A stretch of 64,000 nucleotides of DNA from Buttiauxella massiliensis (GTDB taxonomy: Bacteria; Pseudomonadota; Gammaproteobacteria; Enterobacterales; Enterobacteriaceae): positions 28,165 to 92,164 of the forward strand of contig NZ_LR722666.1 of the NCBI RefSeq assembly GCF_902500225.1. The letters are read 5' to 3'. Numbering within the stretch: the first letter of the stretch is position 1; each line of letters starts with the position of its first letter. The notes below the pieces were generated by a model. That model did not search any database. It had not been told where the DNA came from and was given only the letters and a program-made list of their open reading frames with translations. The position numbers and the translations under genes were made by a program. Shown here in pieces: positions 40,278 to 49,557 of this stretch.

Positions 40278-41710
40278 TTCAATTTTTGCTAAATCAAACG
40301 TTAAAAACCCTCGATGATGTGGACCCGAATACTACGGTGCTGAACTGGCTGCGCGGCAGTGAACAGCGCTGCGGCAGCAAAGAAGGATGTGCATCTGGTG
40401 ATTGTGGTGCTTGTACGGTAGTTCTCGGTCAAGTAGACGGTGAGAACATGCGTTACCAGACGGCAAATGGCTGTATCACGCTCATCAGCCAACTTGCTGG
40501 CAAACAGTTGGTGACAGTGGAAGATTTATCGCAAGGCAATGAGTTGCACCCGGTGCAGCAAGCGATGGCCGATTGTCATGCATCACAGTGTGGTTTTTGT
40601 ACTCCAGGTTTTGTTATGTCGGGATTTGCGCTGCAAAAATCGAACACAGCCGCACAGCGCCATGAGATTGAAAAGAGTCTTGCGGGAAATCTTTGCCGCT
40701 GTACTGGCTATCGCCCAATTATTGACGCCATGCAGCAAAGCTGCGCAACCACGCAAGATCAGTTCACGCAGACTGAGCCGCAAACTGTATCGCGATTAAA
40801 AGCGCTGCAATCAACGGGTGTGGGAGAACTTACAAAATCCAACCGTTGCCTGTTACCTAAAACAGTTACCCAGTTGGCAGGACTTTATCAGCAAAATCCT
40901 CAGGCACGATTACTGGCAGGGGGGACCGATCTGGCTCTGACGATTACCCAGCAGTATCAGACACTGCCCTTGATTATCGGGCTTAACCAGATTGACGAGC
41001 TTAAGACGATTACGGTGACGCAAAGCCAGATTCGTATTGGTGCGATGGCAACGTTGCAGGCATGTCAGGACATCTTACAACCTTTGATTCCGGCGTTTGC
41101 ACAGGTGCTTGATCGTTTTGCCTCTCCGCAAATTCGCAACCACGGCACCCTGGCAGGGAATTTGGCGAATGCCTCGCCCATAGGCGATGGTGCACCGATG
41201 TTACTGGCTCTGGGTGCTGAACTTGAGCTGCGTTGCGGCGAAACCGTACGCATATTGCCGCTGGATGAGTTTTTCCTGAGCTATCGTAAAACCGCTTTGC
41301 AGCCCGGTGAATTTATCAGTGCGGTGCTGATTGACCGTGCTGCTATCTCCCCGACATTTGCCGCGTGGAAAATATCAAAGCGTATGGATGATGATATTTC
41401 GACGGTATTTGGCGCGTTTAACCTGCATTTTAATCATGGCGTTGTGACAAGTGCGAAACTGGCATTTGGCGGCATGGCTGCGGTGCCGGTGCGGGCTAAA
41501 AGCGCTGAGCAAACTCTTTCTGGTTTGCCATTCACCCAGCAAACATTAGACCTGGCATGTCATGCATTGGCCGCAGACTTCCAGCCGTTAACTGATTTCC
41601 GGGGTTCTGGGCGCTACCGTTTGACTGTTGCGCAAAATCTGCTGAGGCGTTTGCTGTTGCAACAAACCGAATCCGGTTATGTGCTGGAGGTACAAAACTA
41701 TGTCAACTAA
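40274..41710 (+). CDS. xdhA: Xanthine dehydrogenase Fe-S/FAD subunit XdhA
   Basis: 478 residues. Two [2Fe-2S] clusters: plant-ferredoxin type with Cys39, Cys44, Cys47 (GCASGDCGAC) and the helical cluster in QCGFCTPGF and CRCTGYRP. FAD domain from about residue 190 (ARLLAGGTDLAL, RNHGTLAGNLANASPIGD). This one-chain Fe-S+FAD architecture is the Rhodobacter/Pseudomonas XdhA type, unlike the three-chain E. coli XdhABC. Overlaps guaD by 4 bases and xdhB by 11. Confidence 0.95.
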   Translation: MIQFLLNQTLKTLDDVDPNTTVLNWLRGSEQRCGSKEGCASGDCGACTVVLGQVDGENMRYQTANGCITLISQLAGKQLVTVEDLSQGNELHPVQQAMADCHASQCGFCTPGFVMSGFALQKSNTAAQRHEIEKSLAGNLCRCTGYRPIIDAMQQSCATTQDQFTQTEPQTVSRLKALQSTGVGELTKSNRCLLPKTVTQLAGLYQQNPQARLLAGGTDLALTITQQYQTLPLIIGLNQIDELKTITVTQSQIRIGAMATLQACQDILQPLIPAFAQVLDRFASPQIRNHGTLAGNLANASPIGDGAPMLLALGAELELRCGETVRILPLDEFFLSYRKTALQPGEFISAVLIDRAAISPTFAAWKISKRMDDDISTVFGAFNLHFNHGVVTSAKLAFGGMAAVPVRAKSAEQTLSGLPFTQQTLDLACHALAADFQPLTDFRGSGRYRLTVAQNLLRRLLLQQTESGYVLEVQNYVN

Positions 41711-44045
41711 CCCGGTGCGCCTTTCAGAGCAGGCATTAATCGAGCAATTTTCACGTGAGATGAGTGGTGCGGCGGGTAAGAGCCGTAAACATGAAAGCGC
41801 CGATAAGCATGTGAGTGGTAAAGCTGAATACATTGACGACAAGCTGACATTGCCGGGCATGTTGTATCTGTGCCCGGTTCTTAGCCACCATGCTCATGCG
41901 CGAATTACCAGAATCGACACTACCGAGTGTTACTCCATTGCTGGCGTGGTGCGAGTCTTTAGCTGGCAGGATGTACCCGGCGAGCTGGATATTGGCCCAT
42001 TGGCACCTGGCGACCCGCTATTTGCCCGAGATTTGGTTGAATACCATGGCCAGGTTGTTCTGACTGTGGCTGCGGAAACGTCCGAGGCGGCGCGTGCCGC
42101 GGCACTCAAAGCGGTCATTGAATATGAAGTTCTTGAGCCGGTGCTGGATGTCGAAGAAGCCTTGCGCCGCGAGCTATACGTGCAAGAACCACACGTTCAT
42201 CAGCGTGGTGACGCAGACCGAGCGCTGGCTTGCGCGGGGCATCGTATTCAGGGGCAATTTCATATCGGCGGGCAGGAACACTTTTATCTCGAAGGGCAAA
42301 TTGCTGTGGTGCAACCGGGGGAGGATGGCTGCGTTACGGTCTGGTCGTCGACTCAGCACCCCACTGAAGTACAAAAACTCGTGGCGTCAGTACTAGGCGT
42401 AACGATGAATAAAGTCACTGTTGATATGCGCCGAATGGGCGGTGGTTTTGGTGGCAAAGAGACGCAAGCTGCGGGCATTGCCTGCCATGCAGCACTGGTT
42501 GCGGCATTAACCGGCCGACCTGCCAAAATGCGTCTTTCACGTCGTGACGATATGCGTATCACCGGTAAACGGCATCCATTTTTTGTCCGCTACGATGTTG
42601 GTTTTACAGATGAAGGGATGCTCAATGGGGTAGTAATCGATCTGGCGGCTAATTGCGGTTACTCGTTGGATCTTTCAGGATCGATCTGCGATCGCGCCAT
42701 GTTCCATGCCGATAATGCCTACTATCTGGGCGATGCGAGAATAACGGGCTACCGCTGTCGTACGAATCTGGCTTCCAATACGGCATATCGCGGGTTTGGC
42801 GGGCCACAGGGCATGGTCGCCATTGAGCAGATTATGGATCACATTGCCCGTGAACTCGGTCTTGACCCGCTGGAAGTGCGTAAACGTAATTACTACGGCG
42901 ATACTGAGCGAAACGTCACGCACTATCATCAGACTGTTGAACACAACATCATGCCGGAAATCACCCGCCAGCTTGAAGCGAGTGCCGATTACCACTCCAG
43001 GCGTGAACAAATCAGCGAATTCAACCGCCTTAGCCCTGTGTTAAAACGTGGCCTGGCGCTTACGCCGGTCAAATTTGGCATCTCTTTTACCTCCAGTTTT
43101 CTCAACCAGGCAGGTGCATTGTTGCTGATTTATACCGATGGCACTGCGCAGCTTAACCACGGTGGCACGGAGATGGGACAGGGGTTGAATACCAAAGTGG
43201 CACAGGTGGTTGCCGAAGTGCTGCAAATTCCTGTGGAACAGATTCAGCTTACGGCAACCAATACGGGGAAAGTGCCAAATACCTCGCCAACGGCGGCGTC
43301 GTCGGGTGCTGATCTCAATGGCAAAGCCGCCGAAATTGCGGCGCTGATGATTAAAGAACGGTTGGTGGAAATGCTATGCGGCTTGCACAAATGCACCGCT
43401 GACCAGGTGGAATTCCGCAATGGCGTGGTCAAAGTGCCAGGCCACCATTTCACCTTTACTGAAATCGCGAATCTTGCGTGGCTAAACCAAGTGCCGCTTG
43501 CAGCCACGGGCTTCTACAAAGTGCCGGGTATCCACTACGATCGCGCCGCCGGGCGTGGGCAACCGTTCTATTACTTCTCATATGGTGCGGCGTGTTCAGA
43601 AGTGGTTATCGACACATTAACTGGCGAGTATCGTCTGCTACGCACCGATATTCTGCATGATGTTGGCAACTCTCTGAATCCGGTGCTGGATATTGGCCAA
43701 ATAGAAGGCGGGTTTGTGCAGGGCGCAGGCTGGCTGACATGTGAAGAGCTGGTATGGGATGAAAAAGGGCGGCTGCTGACTGACAGCCCGATGAGTTACA
43801 AAATCCCGGCTATCAGCGATGCGCCAGCCGACTTCAGAGTCCAGTTGCTGGAGAATCATGCCAACCCGCAGCACACGGTTTATCGCTCCAAAGCCGTGGG
43901 TGAGCCACCATTTATGTTAGGAATTTCAGTGTGGTGCGCTTTGCAAGATGCTGTGGCGAGTGTCACGGATTACCAGAAACACCCGCGCCTTGATGCACCC
44001 GCAACACCAGAACGTGTTTTCTGGGGCTGTCAGGAGGTGCCATGA
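41700..44045 (+). CDS. xdhB: Xanthine dehydrogenase molybdenum subunit XdhB
   Basis: 781 residues, molybdopterin-binding subunit that hydroxylates hypoxanthine and xanthine to urate. Moco motifs: GGQEHFYLEGQ, RRMGGGFGGKE, ASNTAYRGFGGPQG, GGTEMGQGLNTK, and near the C-terminus KAVGEPPFMLG with the catalytic Glu. Start at 41700 has GGAGG nearby and overlaps the xdhA end. Needs a Mo cofactor whose maturation is provided by xdhC next door. Confidence 0.95.
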   Translation: MSTNPVRLSEQALIEQFSREMSGAAGKSRKHESADKHVSGKAEYIDDKLTLPGMLYLCPVLSHHAHARITRIDTTECYSIAGVVRVFSWQDVPGELDIGPLAPGDPLFARDLVEYHGQVVLTVAAETSEAARAAALKAVIEYEVLEPVLDVEEALRRELYVQEPHVHQRGDADRALACAGHRIQGQFHIGGQEHFYLEGQIAVVQPGEDGCVTVWSSTQHPTEVQKLVASVLGVTMNKVTVDMRRMGGGFGGKETQAAGIACHAALVAALTGRPAKMRLSRRDDMRITGKRHPFFVRYDVGFTDEGMLNGVVIDLAANCGYSLDLSGSICDRAMFHADNAYYLGDARITGYRCRTNLASNTAYRGFGGPQGMVAIEQIMDHIARELGLDPLEVRKRNYYGDTERNVTHYHQTVEHNIMPEITRQLEASADYHSRREQISEFNRLSPVLKRGLALTPVKFGISFTSSFLNQAGALLLIYTDGTAQLNHGGTEMGQGLNTKVAQVVAEVLQIPVEQIQLTATNTGKVPNTSPTAASSGADLNGKAAEIAALMIKERLVEMLCGLHKCTADQVEFRNGVVKVPGHHFTFTEIANLAWLNQVPLAATGFYKVPGIHYDRAAGRGQPFYYFSYGAACSEVVIDTLTGEYRLLRTDILHDVGNSLNPVLDIGQIEGGFVQGAGWLTCEELVWDEKGRLLTDSPMSYKIPAISDAPADFRVQLLENHANPQHTVYRSKAVGEPPFMLGISVWCALQDAVASVTDYQKHPRLDAPATPERVFWGCQEVP

Positions 44046-44812
44046 ATGATGAATGGATCAGCATTCTGATGCAGCTTCACGATCGCCGCGAACCGTGCGT
44101 ATTACTCACGCTGCTGGCTGACAAAGGCTCAGTGCCGAGAAATTGCGGCACGAAGATGATTGTCGGGCGAAATCAGAGCTTCCTGACTATCGGTGGCGGG
44201 CATCTTGAATTCCAGTGCATTGCGATGGCACGTGAGATGCTGGGAAAGCAGGCTACAGCTCCGCATACCGAGCATTTTAATCTTGGAGCGCGGCTAGGGC
44301 AGTGTTGTGGCGGCATGACCACCGTTTTATTTGAACCGTTAATTCAGTCGCAGCCACAAATCATGGTTTTCGGCGCAGGTCATGTAGGGCAAGCGCTGGT
44401 GGCATTATTATCAACGTTACCCTGTCACATCACCTGGGTAGATGAACGACCTGATATGTTTTCAGCGGCTCCCCAAGGGGTAACTACCTGGCAGGCTGAA
44501 GACCCACTGGATGCGGTGAAATCGGCGGCCGCACAAAGCTATTTTATTGTGATGACCCACCACCATCCGCGTGACCTTGAACTGACCGAAGCAATACTTA
44601 AACGTGGTGATTACCGCTATCTGGGCTTGATTGGTTCGCAAACCAAACGGCAACGCTTTGAATATCGGCTGGCGGGAAAAGGGATTACTGAACAGCAATT
44701 GAACACTTTGCGTTGCCCGGTGGGGTTGCCGGATGTGAAAGGGAAACTCCCGGCAGAAATCGCCGTGGCCATTACCGCCGAGATTATTGCTGTGTATCAG
44801 GTAGCGAGTTGA
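44042..44812 (+). CDS. xdhC: Xanthine dehydrogenase accessory protein XdhC
   Basis: 256 residues. XdhC/CoxI family: N-terminal VLLTLLADKGSVPRNCGTKMIV, a GGGHLEF loop, then a Rossmann-like domain (IMVFGAGHVGQALVALL, LIGSQTKR). It binds molybdenum cofactor, helps its sulfuration and inserts it into XdhB. ATGA overlap with xdhB. No urate-degrading gene follows, so urate would be the local end product. Confidence 0.93.
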   Translation: MNDEWISILMQLHDRREPCVLLTLLADKGSVPRNCGTKMIVGRNQSFLTIGGGHLEFQCIAMAREMLGKQATAPHTEHFNLGARLGQCCGGMTTVLFEPLIQSQPQIMVFGAGHVGQALVALLSTLPCHITWVDERPDMFSAAPQGVTTWQAEDPLDAVKSAAAQSYFIVMTHHHPRDLELTEAILKRGDYRYLGLIGSQTKRQRFEYRLAGKGITEQQLNTLRCPVGLPDVKGKLPAEIAVAITAEIIAVYQVAS

Positions 44813-44849
44813 GCTATAAATTAGTTTTGCGGTCAGCAGGAATTAAAGA

Positions 44850-46895
44850 ATGCAGATGGAAAATCCGTTCTACCACATCAGTTTATTGCCTTACCAGGCA
44901 CCTCACTTTGATGACATTCAGGACAGTCACTATCGTCCGGCATTTGACGAAGCTAAACGCATCAAGCGCGCAGAAATAGCGGCGATTGCCAATGACACTG
45001 CGGCACCCACTTTTGAAAATACCTTCCTTGCGCTGGAAAAAACCGGGCAGATGTTAGGGCGAGTAACCAACGTTTTCTTTGCCATGACATCTGCGCACAC
45101 CAACGATTATCTGCAACAGTTGGATGAAGAATTTGCCGCAGAACTGGCAGAGCTTGCTGATGAAATGCGCCTTAATACCCTGCTGTTTGAGCGTCTGGAT
45201 AGCGTTTACCAACACCGCAACTCATCAGGGCTTGATGAAGAATCGCGGCGTTTAGTTGAAGTTGTCTGGCAGAGTTTTAGGTTCTCGGGCGCAACATTAA
45301 GTGATGAGAAAAAAGCACGTCTTAAGGTGCTGAATAAAGAAGCCGCCCAGCTTAGTAGCCAGTTTAATAATCGCCTGCATGCAGCAGATAAAGCCGCAGG
45401 TCTGGTGGTTGACGATGTAGAGCAACTGGCGGGCTTAACGCCGGCAGAAATTGCATCTGCAGCACAACATGCCAGTGCTAAGGGGCTGAATGGAAAATAC
45501 TTAATTTCATTGCTTAATTTCACCCAACAACCCGCGCTGCAATCACTGCAAAACCGGCAGACACGCGAAAAACTGTTTAAAGCGGGTTGGGATCGCACTC
45601 AGCAAAATGACGGCAACGATACGCGAGCTATTGTCGCGCGCCTGGCCATACTGCGTGCAGAACAGGCGCAATTGCTTGGTTTCGAGAATTATGCGGCCTG
45701 GAAAATTGCCGACCAAATGGCAGAAAAGCCGCAAGCAGCACTGCAATTCATGCGTGACATCGTGCCTGCAGCCACCGCACGTGCGCAACGCGAACTTGTG
45801 GATATTCAGCAGGTGATTGACGCACAACAGGGTGGATTTAAAGCCGAAGCATGGGACTGGGCATTCTACGCAGAGCAAGTCAGACGAGCGAAATACGACC
45901 TTGATGAAGGGCAAATTAAGCCTTACTTCGAGTTGAACAATGTTCTAAGCAATGGTGTTTTTTGGGCAGCCAGCCAGCTATTTGGTCTGAATTTTGTCGA
46001 GCGTTTTGATATCCCTGTCTATCACGATGACGTGCGCGTGTGGGAAATCTTTGATAAAGACGGGCGCGGCATGGCGCTGTTCTATGGCGATTTCTTTGCT
46101 CGCGACAGTAAAGGTGGCGGAGCATGGATGGGCAACTTTGTTGAACAATCCACGCTGCTGGATAATGCTCCGGTGATTTACAACGTTTGCAATTACAACA
46201 AACCGGCAGCCGGTGAATCCGCGCTTATATCCTGGGACGATGTGGTGACGTTATTCCATGAATTTGGTCATACGTTACATGGGCTATTTGCGACCCAATG
46301 CTATGCAACACTTTCTGGGACGAATACGCCGCGCGACTTTGTGGAGTTCCCTTCGCAAATCAATGAACACTGGGCGAGCCAACCCCAGGTGTTTGCTAAC
46401 TACGCACGCCATTATCAAACTGGCGAGGCGATGCCTGATGCATTGAAAGAGAAGCTATTTCGTGCCGCCCGCTTTAACAAAGGCTACGACATGGCAGAGT
46501 TGCTTGCCGCAGCACTACTGGATATGAACTGGCACAGTTTACCGGACGGAAGTACGGTGGATGATGTGGCGCGGTTTGAAGCCCATGCACTGGAAAGTGA
46601 GTACATTAATCTGCCAACCGTTCCTCCGCGTTATCGCAGTAGCTACTTCGCGCATATCTTTGGTGGAGGTTATGCGGCGGGCTATTACGCGTATATCTGG
46701 ACACAAATGTTGGCCGATGATGGTTATCAATGGTTTGTGGAACAGGGCGGGCTAACGGCACAAAATGGCCAGCGTTTCCGTGAGGCCATTTTATCGCGTG
46801 GAAATAGTCAGGAACTGAAAGCGTTGTATAACGAATGGCGAGGGCATGCGCCATACAACGAACCGATGCTGGAAAATCGTGGTTTAAAAAGCTGA
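44850..46895 (+). CDS. dcp: Peptidyl-dipeptidase Dcp
   Basis: 681 residues, M3 zinc metallopeptidase that releases C-terminal dipeptides from peptides. Zinc motif HEFGH at residues 470-474 (LFHEFGHTLHG), with the distal Glu in the ALESEYINLP region, and substrate-binding HIFGGGYAAGYYAYIW. Ribosome site CAGGAATTAAAG. Neighbour of ydfG in E. coli; here separated from it by guaD-xdh. Confidence 0.95.
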   Translation: MQMENPFYHISLLPYQAPHFDDIQDSHYRPAFDEAKRIKRAEIAAIANDTAAPTFENTFLALEKTGQMLGRVTNVFFAMTSAHTNDYLQQLDEEFAAELAELADEMRLNTLLFERLDSVYQHRNSSGLDEESRRLVEVVWQSFRFSGATLSDEKKARLKVLNKEAAQLSSQFNNRLHAADKAAGLVVDDVEQLAGLTPAEIASAAQHASAKGLNGKYLISLLNFTQQPALQSLQNRQTREKLFKAGWDRTQQNDGNDTRAIVARLAILRAEQAQLLGFENYAAWKIADQMAEKPQAALQFMRDIVPAATARAQRELVDIQQVIDAQQGGFKAEAWDWAFYAEQVRRAKYDLDEGQIKPYFELNNVLSNGVFWAASQLFGLNFVERFDIPVYHDDVRVWEIFDKDGRGMALFYGDFFARDSKGGGAWMGNFVEQSTLLDNAPVIYNVCNYNKPAAGESALISWDDVVTLFHEFGHTLHGLFATQCYATLSGTNTPRDFVEFPSQINEHWASQPQVFANYARHYQTGEAMPDALKEKLFRAARFNKGYDMAELLAAALLDMNWHSLPDGSTVDDVARFEAHALESEYINLPTVPPRYRSSYFAHIFGGGYAAGYYAYIWTQMLADDGYQWFVEQGGLTAQNGQRFREAILSRGNSQELKALYNEWRGHAPYNEPMLENRGLKS

Positions 46896-46912
46896 ATCAG
46901 GTCAAAGATAAT

Positions 46913-46940
46913 AAAAAATGCGCCATTCGGCGCATTTTTT
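46913..46940. terminator. Bidirectional terminator, dcp/yciA
   Basis: AAAATGCGCC/GGCGCATTTT stem with ATTC loop, A-tract left and T-tract right, between the convergent dcp and yciA stops. Confidence 0.9.
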
Positions 46941-46953
46941 ATTGAAAACTAAC

Positions 46954-47346
46954 TTAGCGCGGAATAGGGCGCGGTTTACCGTCATTATCGACAGCAACAT
47001 AGATAAAAATGGCTTCTGTCGCTTTATAGCGCTGGCCAATCGGTTCAGACGAGACCTTTTTCACCCATACTTCCACGTTAATGGTAATGGAGCTATTTCC
47101 GAGTTTGATGCAATTGGCGTAGCAACACACCACATCACCAACGGCGACAGGCTTAAGAAACGTCATCCCATCAACACGGACAGTTACCACACGGCCTTGG
47201 GCAATTTCTTTGGCCATAATCGCGCCGCCCATATCCATCTGCGCCATCAGCCAGCCACCAAAAATATCGCCGTTGGCGTTGGTATCCGCCGGCATGGCTA
47301 GTGTGCGCAGAACCAGTTCGCCTGCGGGAGTGTCTTGTGGAGTCAT
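46954..47346 (-). CDS. yciA: Acyl-CoA thioester hydrolase YciA
   Basis: 130 residues, hot-dog fold: RTLAMPADTNANGDIFGGWLM with the catalytic Asn/Asp, then VTVRVDGMTFLKPV and WVKKVSSEPIGQRYKATEA. Hydrolyses a range of acyl-CoAs. The Met at 47346 has GGAAAG and fits the family length; the open frame runs 22 codons further. In E. coli it is adjacent to tonB and yciB; here dcp is on one side and a prophage relic separates it from yciB. Confidence 0.93.
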   Translation of the reverse strand: MTPQDTPAGELVLRTLAMPADTNANGDIFGGWLMAQMDMGGAIMAKEIAQGRVVTVRVDGMTFLKPVAVGDVVCCYANCIKLGNSSITINVEVWVKKVSSEPIGQRYKATEAIFIYVAVDNDGKPRPIPR

Positions 47347-47679
47347 ATCACTTTCCAAAAAGTAGTCATGGATTTCATCGTTATTGAATTCGCTTGCAGC
47401 GGGCATGGCCATTGCTTTTGCACTTATGGTGCTATATCAGCAATTTATCACATTTGTGATCCCCATGGCTCGTATGGGTTTGTGCCTGGATATGTCCATA
47501 AGCACTGTTTATATATGCTAATAATGAGTGAAAAACCTTAAGCACACAAAGCTAATAATCACATTGATAAACTGTCTACTATCCGCATCACTCTCGCTCC
47601 TACAAAAGAGCGGTATCCGTTTATTTAAGCTCCCTTCGGCGTATTACATACTCTAATTATTTCGTGGGTTAATGTTTAT
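47347..47679. other. yciA upstream gap
   Basis: 333 bases without a credible gene. Holds the yciA promoter. A 14-bp palindrome ATCACATTTGTGAT (47447-47460) is the only strong symmetric site; it lies about 100 bases before yciA. This gap marks the left edge of the insertion between yciA and yciB. Confidence 0.45.
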
Positions 47680-47958
47680 ATGAAAAAGTTTCTTCTTTTG
47701 GCAGTTGTTATGATTGGCGGGATTGGTTCAGCAATGGCGCAAAATGTCACTGTAGATGTTCCGAGCGGATATAAAGTGGTGGTAGTGCCTTCTTCAGTCA
47801 CTGTTTCTCAGGCTATCAACGTTACAACCGCGCCGCCTCAAACAGTATACGTCACCCCGGCTCCAGCGCCTGTCGCGGCATATCATCCGCGCGCACGTCA
47901 CGTTGCCAGCGTGGCAGAAGGGATGGTGATTGAGCACCAATATGACGACCATCATTAA
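47680..47958 (+). CDS. Small exported protein of unknown function
   Basis: 92 residues. Strong signal peptide (MKKFLLLAVVMIGGIGSAMA, cleavage before QNVTV), then a Val/Thr/Pro-rich segment and a His-rich tail (YHPRARHVAS, ending YDDHH). I do not recognise a family. No Shine-Dalgarno better than a weak GTGGG. A proper terminator follows at 47987. The His tail could bind metal, but this is speculation. Real gene likely because of the signal peptide and terminator. Confidence 0.65.
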   Translation: MKKFLLLAVVMIGGIGSAMAQNVTVDVPSGYKVVVVPSSVTVSQAINVTTAPPQTVYVTPAPAPVAAYHPRARHVASVAEGMVIEHQYDDHH

Positions 47959-47986
47959 TTATGTTTGAAAGCAGAATTTTAATGAC

Positions 47987-48015
47987 AATGCCTCGGTAAT
48001 CACCGGGGCATTTTT
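47987..48015 (+). terminator. Terminator after the small exported protein
   Basis: AATGCC(T/C)CGGT stem pairing with ACCGGGGCATT and an AATC loop, followed by TTTTT. Good rho-independent form 29 bases past the stop. Confidence 0.8.
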
Positions 48016-48048
48016 GCATCTGGAAGATTCAAAAAAAGCACACGTTAA

Positions 48049-48306
48049 TTTTGGATTTATCAACGTGTGCTCGAGAACAGTAAATATATTCTTGGCATGG
48101 GAACTATCGCAAATCCCAAAGTGGCTGCCGTAGCGGGTGGTTTTGGCGTTCTTGCAAGGTTGTACGAAAGCAAGCCGGTACGTAACGCAATGCTAAAGCT
48201 TGCCAATACACCCAAGGATAGCAGTGCATTTGAGCGAAACGTCAGTGAGGAAATGCGCCATGTGAACGCAGTGGCGCAAGGTGCCAAATCGGAAGCGACT
48301 GAATAA
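48049..48306 (+). pseudogene. C-terminal remnant of a P22-like DNA ejection protein
   Basis: The frame opens after a TAA at 48046 with no proper start codon; a GTG at 48067 or an internal ATG give only 68-80 residues. The text GMGTIANPKVAAVAGGFG then YESKPVRNAMLKLAN resembles, from memory, the tail of P22/HK620-type DNA transfer (ejection) proteins. In those phages this gene lies just before the immI genes and tailspike, which is the order seen here. Identification of the family is moderate; truncation is clear. Confidence 0.5.
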
Positions 48307-48322
48307 ATGAAGCCACGGACGG

Positions 48323-48733
48323 CTAGTAGCTATTACCGGTCACATTGTTACCGAACTGAGAGCAGTTTGTCGTGGTACTTCTTGGTTGCTGTAATGCTTG
48401 CTGTTGCTGCCAAATTAAGAGACTTTGCTGAGCCGTAAGCGCTCTTGCTGCAGCGGCTCCATTATCCTGGCGAATTACATCAGCGCCGTATTGCACGACT
48501 TTATTGTCCTCAAGGACGACTTTGTAATCAGCTCGGTCATAACCCCATCCTGACATAAGGCGATTAGAGTAAGTTAGAAGTTCATTCTTACCATTAACCG
48601 CGTCACCATCAGGTTTACCGAGAGTTTTTATTACCTGCTCGCGAGACATTCCAGGTGACAAATCGCCAATCTTCTCGCCAGTCGTGCACGCAGTTAATAA
48701 AAGTGAAAGTAGCGCTATCATTAAATATTTCAT
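48323..48733 (-). CDS. Phage-associated lipoprotein with SmpA/OmlA-like fold
   Basis: 136 residues. Lipobox LTAC (Cys16). Region 22-75 reads IGDLSPGMSREQVIKTLGKPDGD then a YKVVLEDNKVVQYG strand, a BamE/SmpA-like pattern. The C-terminus is Gln-rich. First of three adjacent minus-strand lipoprotein genes in the prophage relic. They probably are moron genes expressed from the prophage; possible role in altering the envelope or superinfection exclusion is inference. Confidence 0.7.
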   Translation of the reverse strand: MKYLMIALLSLLLTACTTGEKIGDLSPGMSREQVIKTLGKPDGDAVNGKNELLTYSNRLMSGWGYDRADYKVVLEDNKVVQYGADVIRQDNGAAAARALTAQQSLLIWQQQQALQQPRSTTTNCSQFGNNVTGNSY

Positions 48734-48747
48734 ATCTATCTCTAATT

Positions 48748-49131
48748 TTATTGTTGTACTTGCTTGTCAACTTGAACCGGTTGCTGAACGGATTGTAATG
48801 GCTTAGGCGCACGACGGTGGCGGGCGCGTGGATTGGCCTGGCGGTAATACCCGTCAAGTTCCCACTGCGCTTCTGCAAGAGAAATATCACCCGCTTTGGC
48901 TCGCGCTGAAAGGCGATCTGCCATTGTGACGTACTTAATGACCACTGGCGTTGATGCTAGTTTTTCATCCTGCGCAATGCCTGACTTCATGCAGGTAACA
49001 AAATTATAGAAGTCTTGCGGTTCAGGGCTAACGGCATCACATTTTGCTTGAATGTTCATAATGCGAGTGCCTTTCGTGGCGCAACCAGCTAACGCTATTG
49101 CAGCGAAAGCGGTAATCAAAATCTTTTTCAT
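48748..49131 (-). CDS. Phage-associated lipoprotein of unknown function
   Basis: 127 residues with lipobox LAGC (Cys17), a helical body with one Cys pair (AKCDAVSP, FVTCMKSG) and a basic Arg/His and then Gln/Val/Pro-rich tail. No family recognised. Start set at the Met at 49131 (MKKILITAF); the frame opens three codons earlier. Lies 14 bases upstream of the previous lipoprotein gene, so likely co-transcribed. Confidence 0.65.
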   Translation of the reverse strand: MKKILITAFAAIALAGCATKGTRIMNIQAKCDAVSPEPQDFYNFVTCMKSGIAQDEKLASTPVVIKYVTMADRLSARAKAGDISLAEAQWELDGYYRQANPRARHRRAPKPLQSVQQPVQVDKQVQQ

Positions 49132-49158
49132 TGCTATCACCTGAATTTTATAATGTTC

Positions 49159-49392
49159 TTATTTTATGCATTCTACTGTTAATTCTTTGCGGTTGAAGCC
49201 ACCAGATTTTGATACATCGTTATAGCCTGACGGGCAAACCTCATTGGCCTTGTCATAGCAGATGCTCCATGGAGTGGATGCGCCACAGGCAATCAAGAAC
49301 TGTTTTTTACCTTCCCCACGATTTATCTCAGTCGTAGTGGTACATGCGGCCAAGGCAAATACGGCAGCAGAAATTAGCAAAATTTTTTTCAT
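49159..49392 (-). CDS. Small phage-associated lipoprotein
   Basis: 77 residues, lipobox LAAC (Cys17), short mature domain with four further cysteines (IACGASTPWSICYDKANEVCPSG, VECIK), enough for two disulfides. No family recognised. First gene of the three-lipoprotein set by transcription order, just downstream of the Mnt-like fragment. A weak site (GGGGATTG) precedes the ATG. Confidence 0.65.
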   Translation of the reverse strand: MKKILLISAAVFALAACTTTTEINRGEGKKQFLIACGASTPWSICYDKANEVCPSGYNDVSKSGGFNRKELTVECIK

Positions 49393-49434
49393 TCAATCCC
49401 CATTCGGTAAGAATAAATCTCAGTGAAAAACCTT

Positions 49435-49557
49435 TTATTTATCCTTACTGTAAATGGTTTTCAGCGTATCAAATACAACTTTTTTGAACTCTTCGGCCTG
49501 CATATCCGCCAGGTGCTCGGCGTCGTCACGATATCCAAGCACAGGAGATGGCTTTGA
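49435..49557 (-). pseudogene. mnt: C-terminal half of an Mnt-like repressor (P22 immI)
   Basis: The minus-strand frame reads SKPSPVLGYRDDAEHLAD, then AEEFKKVVFDTLKTIY and stops. This aligns without gaps to the C-terminal tetramerisation half of phage P22 Mnt as I remember it (SKPSPV.GYR.DAE.LAD, VFDTLK..Y.K). A TGA lies just upstream at 49564 and the ribbon-helix-helix DNA-binding half is absent in any frame, so the gene is decapitated. Mnt represses ant in the P22 immI region, between the ejection gene and the tailspike. Confidence 0.75.
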
